A DNA stretch of 64,000 bases from contig NC_054878.1 of NCBI RefSeq assembly GCF_018320785.1, positions 43,251,023 to 43,315,022 on the forward strand. Reading direction: 5' to 3'. Origin of the DNA: Cheilinus undulatus (lineage: Eukaryota; Chordata; Actinopteri; Labriformes; Labridae). How positions within the stretch are numbered: the first letter of the stretch is position 1; every line of letters begins with the position of its first letter. The notes beneath the pieces were generated by a model. It did not search any database. It had not been told where the DNA came from and saw only the letters and a list, made by a program, of their open reading frames with translations. Of the stretch, positions 59,201-64,000 are shown piece by piece. Position numbers and translations under genes: made by a program.

Positions 59201-59876
59201 CTCCACACAGTCTGCATGCTCACTGCAGGAATCGTGTTTGCAAGAGGCTGCATATAAAGAAATTCTTTGGTAAGTCTTCAGAGGTTTATTACCATCCAAT
59301 AGCTGTCCATAGAGCAAACTAGAGTTTTACCTGTGTAGCAGACAGTTCCCTTCTTCTTACGGCAGTTCTCATTATTCCACTTGCCTGAGTCCACTACCCT
59401 CTTTATGTACATTTCCACACAGTCCTGTGCCAAAGTGTTATCTGGCTCATTGTGGGCCCAATTCTGGGCTTCTTGGGGTATCGTCTTATTGCTTTGAGCC
59501 CAAATCCACTTTCCCCCCTCTTTGCGAATACCTATCCAATAATACTTTGAGTGAAATGGCAGCATGTTGTTGAGGTAGTCATTCTCCTCTTTGCTTCTGA
59601 TGGACACCATGTCTGTGAAGTGCTGCTGGCACCACTGACGGGCCTGAAGCCATCCGCGGTTTGTGCTGACGCTGTAGTTGTAGGTCCATGCTTGTGCTCC
59701 TCCTCTGCTGCTCAGGTCTGAGGTAACAAACACAGACAGTAAAACAAAGCTGCTCTGGCAAAGCGTGAATACAAAATTGACTGAAAAGTAGACCAACCTT
59801 GAAAAACAACAAAGAGCACAGCAATCAGCACCATATGATGCAGACTTCTCCTACCACCAACAGACTCCTGAACCAT
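55468..59876 (-). CDS. selectin-type lectin/EGF receptor with Ig-receptor TM and tail (mosaic)
   Basis: Exons: leader 59798-59876 (ATG 59874-59876; MVLIAVLFVVFQ core), C-type lectin 59331-59717 (129 codons), selectin EGF 59140-59247, EGF 57876-58025, 57679-57798, 57078-57227, 56881-57000, TM 55984-56073, 29-nt exon 55860-55888, last exon 55468-55560. All joins are phase 1 except the last, phase 0; total 1326 nt, 441 aa. The lectin domain is selectin-like (WTYNYS, YYWIGIRK, DCVEMYIKR) and is followed by a selectin EGF (SCSEHADCVETVGNFTCKC). Selectins then have sushi repeats; none is visible here, and EMR/CD97-type cbEGF modules follow instead. The Ca-site residues read EPD and WNN rather than EPN and WND. 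The tail is VIFENS, without Tyr. Probably a cell-surface glycan-binding adhesion receptor. The TM join is inferred from position, strand and phase. Confidence 0.68.
56245..56460. repeat. (GATA)n plus single arm of the 37.5-kb inverted repeat
   Basis: About 13 GATA units, then cgctccctcgccagcaggat through aataaacgactatctctatc, matching only the right arm of 37517-37965. Confidence 0.8.
58370..58560. repeat. TTTTCACCCCTTTT-type degenerate array
   Basis: C/T-rich irregular repeat in the intron between the selectin EGF and the next EGF exon. No sushi-domain exon found in this intron (58026-59139). Confidence 0.6.
58780..59060. repeat. TATGCTATTTTCAGCTATTTT tandem array
   Basis: About a dozen degenerate roughly 20-bp units; the same array plus flank (ctcagcatcc, atttcagctgaaattgca) recurs at 61220-61560. 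Confidence 0.75.
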
Positions 59877-59899
59877 CTATAATAAAGACAGAGGACATT

Positions 59900-61200
59900 T
59901 GCCGAATGCATATAGGTATAAAGATCCTAAATGCATTAATGTCTGATACACTGATATATTAATTGTCTTACCCTTATGTGCATCCTTGGGGACTTGTTGC
60001 TGCTGCCTACCCAGCAGTGCTGGTAATAAATGAGAAAAATGATTCCCCTCCAAGGAATAAGTCAGTATGCGATTTCGCAATACAGCTTTTGCTGCAACTT
60101 CCTTTCAGGAAGGGTGCGACGGATGCTATCAGTCAATAAACGCACTCCCACAGACTCAGACACACTTGCATACACATTGTAACACTTAGTAATACTCATA
60201 GAAACTTTAAAAGTTTATTTTAGTTTATTGATGTTTATGAGCTAATATATGTACTAAAACCTTACAATTGCAAACGTGATATCCACGCAGTCTATATTCA
60301 TTGAACTAAGATGTTTATAAGCATATAAGAAACTTTGTCTAGCTAATTAGTTATCCTGCCATACATGGAGATCAGTGGTTCTCAACTGGTGGGTCTGTTT
60401 GCTGGGGGTCATGAATGTGTGCTGGAAATTAATCATAATTAAGCATAAATACATCGGTACAAGACCAAATTTGGTCCAAACAGAGGCTGTGAGGCCCAGA
60501 TTTTCAAATAAATATGTGATTCACATAGTGTTTGTAATGTAATGATTGGTGTAATATTTTTAGTTGAACCCAGAAGCAGTGCAGAAACAGTAGAAGCAGT
60601 TTAACAGATTTATTGTGGGGAATTTGGAGGAGGTAGGGGGGAATCCGGGGTCCAGAGCATGAGGGGGGAATCCAGGAGATCGTGAGGATGTGAGGCGAGA
60701 GGTTCTGTGCAGGAGGTTGGCGAGAGAGCCCGTAAAGAGAGTGTGGCAGCGTGGCAGAGATTGGGTTGAGGCACTGGCGGCGCGGGAAGGCACTGGAAAA
60801 GGTGGAGGAGAACAGGATTAGTCAAAGGCACAGGAGAACATTGGCAAAACTTGCAATTTTTCAAGAGTGTCACAAAATGCTCGAGCAAGAGGCCGATACC
60901 ACATGAAATGCGGGAATAATCTTACGCCTGAGAAGCCTCGCTGCAGAGCTTAAGAGGAGGTGGTAATTGAGTGCAGGTGCGAGAGTGCCATGAAAACCAG
61001 TGATGCCCAATCTCTGTGAAGACAAAATCAAAAACACCAAGCAGGAAACAGACAACCAGGAAATTTTCAAAATAAAACTGAAGAGTGCCACAATTACCAC
61101 ATGTAATTTCTTTTAAAATGTATGTAATTTTTTGGCATTCACAGTGAGTGATTCAGATAATTTGGGTACATACTGTATTTTTGGGGCAGTCATGTTGTCC
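59900..61200. other. upstream of lectin gene; repeat remnants
   Basis: No second leader or Ig exon found. The segment from about 60540 to 61110 is G-rich with transposon-like text (aagcagtttaacagatttat). Promoter of the lectin gene expected just above 59876; no TATA box identified. Confidence 0.4.
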
Positions 61201-61219
61201 ATGGGTTTTACACTAACTA

Positions 61220-61560
61220 GGCTACTTTCAGCTATTTTTATCCTTTTTTTAGCTACTAAATGCCATTTTCAGCTACTTTAATGGCATTTTATGCTATTTT
61301 CATGCTATTTTCAGCTATTTTTATGCTATTTTCAGCTATTTGAAGGCTTTCAGCTATTCTTAAGCTATTTTTAGGCTACTTTCAGCTATTTTTTTAATCC
61401 TTTTTAGCTAATAAATGCCATTTAAGCTACTTTTATGGCATTTTATTCTATATTTATGTTAGGTTTTGGCTATTTTTGTGCTTTTTGGCTATTTTCAGCA
61501 GTTCTTCCACAAGTCAGCTCTCAGCATCCCCATGCAATTTCAGCTGAAATTGCAATTTTG
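61220..61560. repeat. second TATGCTATTTTCAGCTATTTT array
   Basis: Same orientation and same 3' flank as 58780-59060, so the block was duplicated around the lectin exons. Confidence 0.75.
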
Positions 61561-61654
61561 ATCTATAGTTCAAACTGTTCGAACATTTTTTCCACTTTTA
61601 GCCAATTTTTGCCACTTTTAATCCATCCATACTGTCCCCTATTGTTGACAGGCA

Positions 61655-61845
61655 GTACTACCCATAGACTGTAGAAAGAACTGGACAAACCTTGTGTGAC
61701 GTCAGTTGTCTGCTTACAATAGGCGGACTCAAACGGCTCCTGAAGCCAATCCGTGGAGGCTTCCATATTGAAATCGTGGTCTCAACCGAACTTTGGATCA
61801 ACCTAACAGCCCACCCACTCAACGCAACTTCCTGTCAGCTTGCTA
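61655..61845. mobile_element. interspersed repeat fragment
   Basis: catagactgtagaaagaact followed by tgtgacgtcagttg, wording common in fish interspersed DNA repeats. Ends not defined. Confidence 0.4.
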
Positions 61846-62255
61846 GCTAGCAATCTGGTTGACAGAAACAGAGCCTCTGTCTGCCGAGCTATCTGTCAAT
61901 CAAATGAGATGCACCAATCAGCTTTCATCCTAAATATAAGACAAACAATCGTGGTACAAAAAAATTCACCCCCCGTACAGTGGGAGCACAATAAGACACT
62001 AGCTAATGAGACACGTTTGGTGTTTTGAACCAGGCTGTAAACCAGTTTATTTCTAGTGTCAAAACCGGCTGTTTAACAGGTGTCCAGACAGGACTTCTGG
62101 TGTTCCTGCAGTCAGCCTCAAGTGGACAGTTGCGGTATAGCAATTTTTTGCACTTCTGCATTGGCTTCATTTTTCAGGACCGGTGGCTGCCGCTTGGTAC
62201 TACTGCACATGAAAAGTGCGCTGTGCTCATTGTTTTCAATCTAATGCCGCTTCTG

Positions 62256-62360
62256 GGAGTAGGGATGGTAATTGATCAAATTTTATCGATACCGATGCAG
62301 TTATTGATTCTTCTTATCGATTCAATTATTTATCAATTCCCTTATCGATCCCTTCCTGTG
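62256..62360. mobile_element. hAT-like terminal fragment
   Basis: agggatggtaattgatcaaa followed by repeated ttatcgat motifs, typical of ends of a fish hAT subfamily. The other end is not located. Confidence 0.5.
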
Positions 62361-63523
62361 AATTTTCTTTTTGGACTGCTAAAAATGTTAAACATCAAGT
62401 GTTTGAGAGGAGAACATTCTAAAATATACAAAAAATCTCTCTTTTTGTTGGATATGTCTCAATTAAAACAAACGGCTCTCTGGATCTTTAATCTGTGAAC
62501 TTAAATTAGAATACAGTACTATGGCACGTTTTCTTTAAAAGATAAAGCCTTAAAGAGGTAGTGAACACTTGAACTTTTTTTTTCAACTGTACACTGAGAT
62601 ATTTGACTGAACTATGATAAAACACATCAGTGTTGGTGTTATAGCTGAAATTTGCACCAAACTGATAAAAATCTGAATTTTACATCTTATAATTAGCTCA
62701 AATGGACATCTGCCTTGAAATTTTTTTCTGAAAAGGTGGGGCTTATGGGTAGAATGTTACCCCCTCTAACTGACTTTACCATTCAGAGATCACTCTCATC
62801 CTCTCCTGCTCCTGCACTGCTTTGGCTCTGAGAGCTCCGGCTATGGTAACACCACTGCTGGAGCCCATGGACTGAACAGGTAGTGTTCAGAACCATCACA
62901 GTCCACCACCACTCCATAGCCTACTTCAGAGGACTCTGGAGGGGAAAACTCCTCCACCTCAAAAGATCTCTATGAGGCAGCAGGGCTGTGGGACTGGGAC
63001 AGTGACTCCCCTTGTCTCTCTGACAAGGGGAGTCACTGTCACTCCCCCATCCTTATCCCCTCCTCTCAGTACCAAACTGCTCATTTTCTGTGAATTTTTT
63101 GAATTACAGAGGTGGACGGAGTTAGCTCTGAGCTGAGGGTTCACTTACACTTTAAATAAATATAAAACTAGTCTCTGGATCCTAGATCTCTGGAGGTATC
63201 AAAGTAAATTGAACACTTGTGCAAAATTAACAGTTCTTGGGCACAAAGATGAATGTCATACTGTAGACATCACTGTTTGACAGACGTTTCTCATTGCCTT
63301 GTGTGTGTCATTTTTGGAGAAATGAAGCCACACTTTTGACCACTTTAGTCTGTGTTTGTGACTGTTCACTAGAGATGGGTGGTAATACGGTAAGACTGTA
63401 TCCTACGGGAATTACAAATAACCACGCTGTTGCTTTAAATAACATCACGAAGACAGTGCTGTGGGATTAGCGCTCATTAATTAAAAAATTCCTTGAGAAT
63501 GTGTGTATTTTTCCACCCTCAGC

Positions 63524-63728
63524 ACCACTGCCTGTGTATGACGACGCTTTAAAAGTGATGACAGAAGTCCTGTTAATGACGTCGGAACAGAAAAAGATGA
63601 ACACTCATGTACAGACTTGGTTCACAGATACTCGTACGCCATGGTGCGCAGTTCGGGCACCACAGTCTTCTCTAAAGTCAAACTGTTAGACGTGCAGCGC
63701 TGGCACGAATGTGTTCTAAGACAACGTG
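63524..63728 (+). other. unrecognised plus-strand exon candidate at right edge
   Basis: A good acceptor (ttttccaccctcag) precedes an open frame reading LPVYDDALKVMTEVLLMTSE. The frame shifts near 63615 to one containing RSSGTTVFSKVKLLDVQRWH and a following gtgagt donor at about 63726. Neither frame is open across the whole, so it is either two short exons or a decayed exon. No family recognised. Confidence 0.25.
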
Positions 63729-64000
63729 AGTTTAAAAACGCTCTAACTCTTCTTTCTGGGTGTAGATCAGTGATGAGAAATCATTACGCACACCCACATG
63801 TGCTGCGTCCTGCTGCAGCAATGCCAGGTACAACAAAAATGTTTAAACTTATATTAACAGGGTTTAATGTGAAATGTAGATGAAATTATTCACTGCTTGT
63901 GAGTCATTTTATGCGCTTGAGTATTCTGTAACTTTTATGAGATCGTCGTAAAGTAAACACTCAGCAGGAAGGAGCTCGCCATTGAAGCACACCGTTACAA

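Noticed and set aside
56857-59876. EMR/CD97-type adhesion GPCR
   Set aside because: EGF modules fit that family, but no GAIN, GPS or seven-TM exons appear on this strand anywhere in the window.
55468-59876. ordinary selectin gene
   Set aside because: Lectin and first EGF fit, but no sushi exon was found in 58026-59139 or elsewhere, and four cbEGF exons follow.
62025-62498. 157-codon hydrophobic plus-strand frame
   Set aside because: Overlaps hAT-like terminal repeats with ttatcgat motifs; hydrophobicity comes from T-rich repeat sequence.

Overview
The window is teleost (ray-finned fish) nuclear DNA. It is AT-rich, its genes have short exons and long introns, and it is full of fish-type transposon debris: Tc1/mariner, hAT, TTAA-target piggyBac/Kolobok-like elements, L2-like LINE pieces, solo-LTR candidates and MITEs. 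I saw no rRNA, tRNA, CRISPR array or bacterial-type operon. All convincing genes lie on the minus strand and form a tandem family of immune-type cell-surface receptors. Every exon boundary and phase below was read by eye from splice consensus; no transcript evidence was available.

Region by region. 1-1250: 5' end of a receptor gene whose body lies left of the window, with a nonsense codon in its leader exon. 1660-9560: Ig receptor 1, with two Ig domains, stalk, TM and tail intact but the leader exon deleted. 11280-19520: Ig receptor 2, complete, predicted 304 aa. 20850-29250: an orphan TM exon, then Ig receptor 3, complete, predicted 303 aa, with a fold-back transposon in one intron. 29450-36540: duplicated 5' and 3' flanks, two more orphan TM exons, MITEs and a solo LTR. 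36740-52500: a TM/tail cassette, three groups of calcium-binding EGF exons and, far upstream, an isolated Ig-receptor leader exon, broken up by hAT, Tc1 and TTAA elements. 54150-59880: a complete-looking mosaic gene with leader, selectin-type C-type lectin domain, selectin-type EGF, four EMR/CD97-type EGF domains, and then the same TM and tail cassette the Ig receptors use. 59900-64000: mostly repeats, with one unrecognised plus-strand exon candidate at the right edge.

How it fits together. All ectodomain exons (Ig D1, Ig D2, stalk, lectin, EGF) have phase 1 at both ends. The leader exon ends in phase 1 and the TM exon begins in phase 1. The C-terminal cassette is constant: a 90-nt TM exon, a 29-nt exon and a 93-nt last exon. 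Different ectodomains can therefore sit in front of one shared membrane anchor and tail without breaking frame. The strongest candidate for something undescribed is the selectin-lectin/EGF receptor at 55468-59876, which lacks sushi repeats and appears to have captured the Ig-receptor TM and tail. The Ig family resembles teleost two-Ig-domain innate receptors such as the DICP group, but that assignment is tentative.
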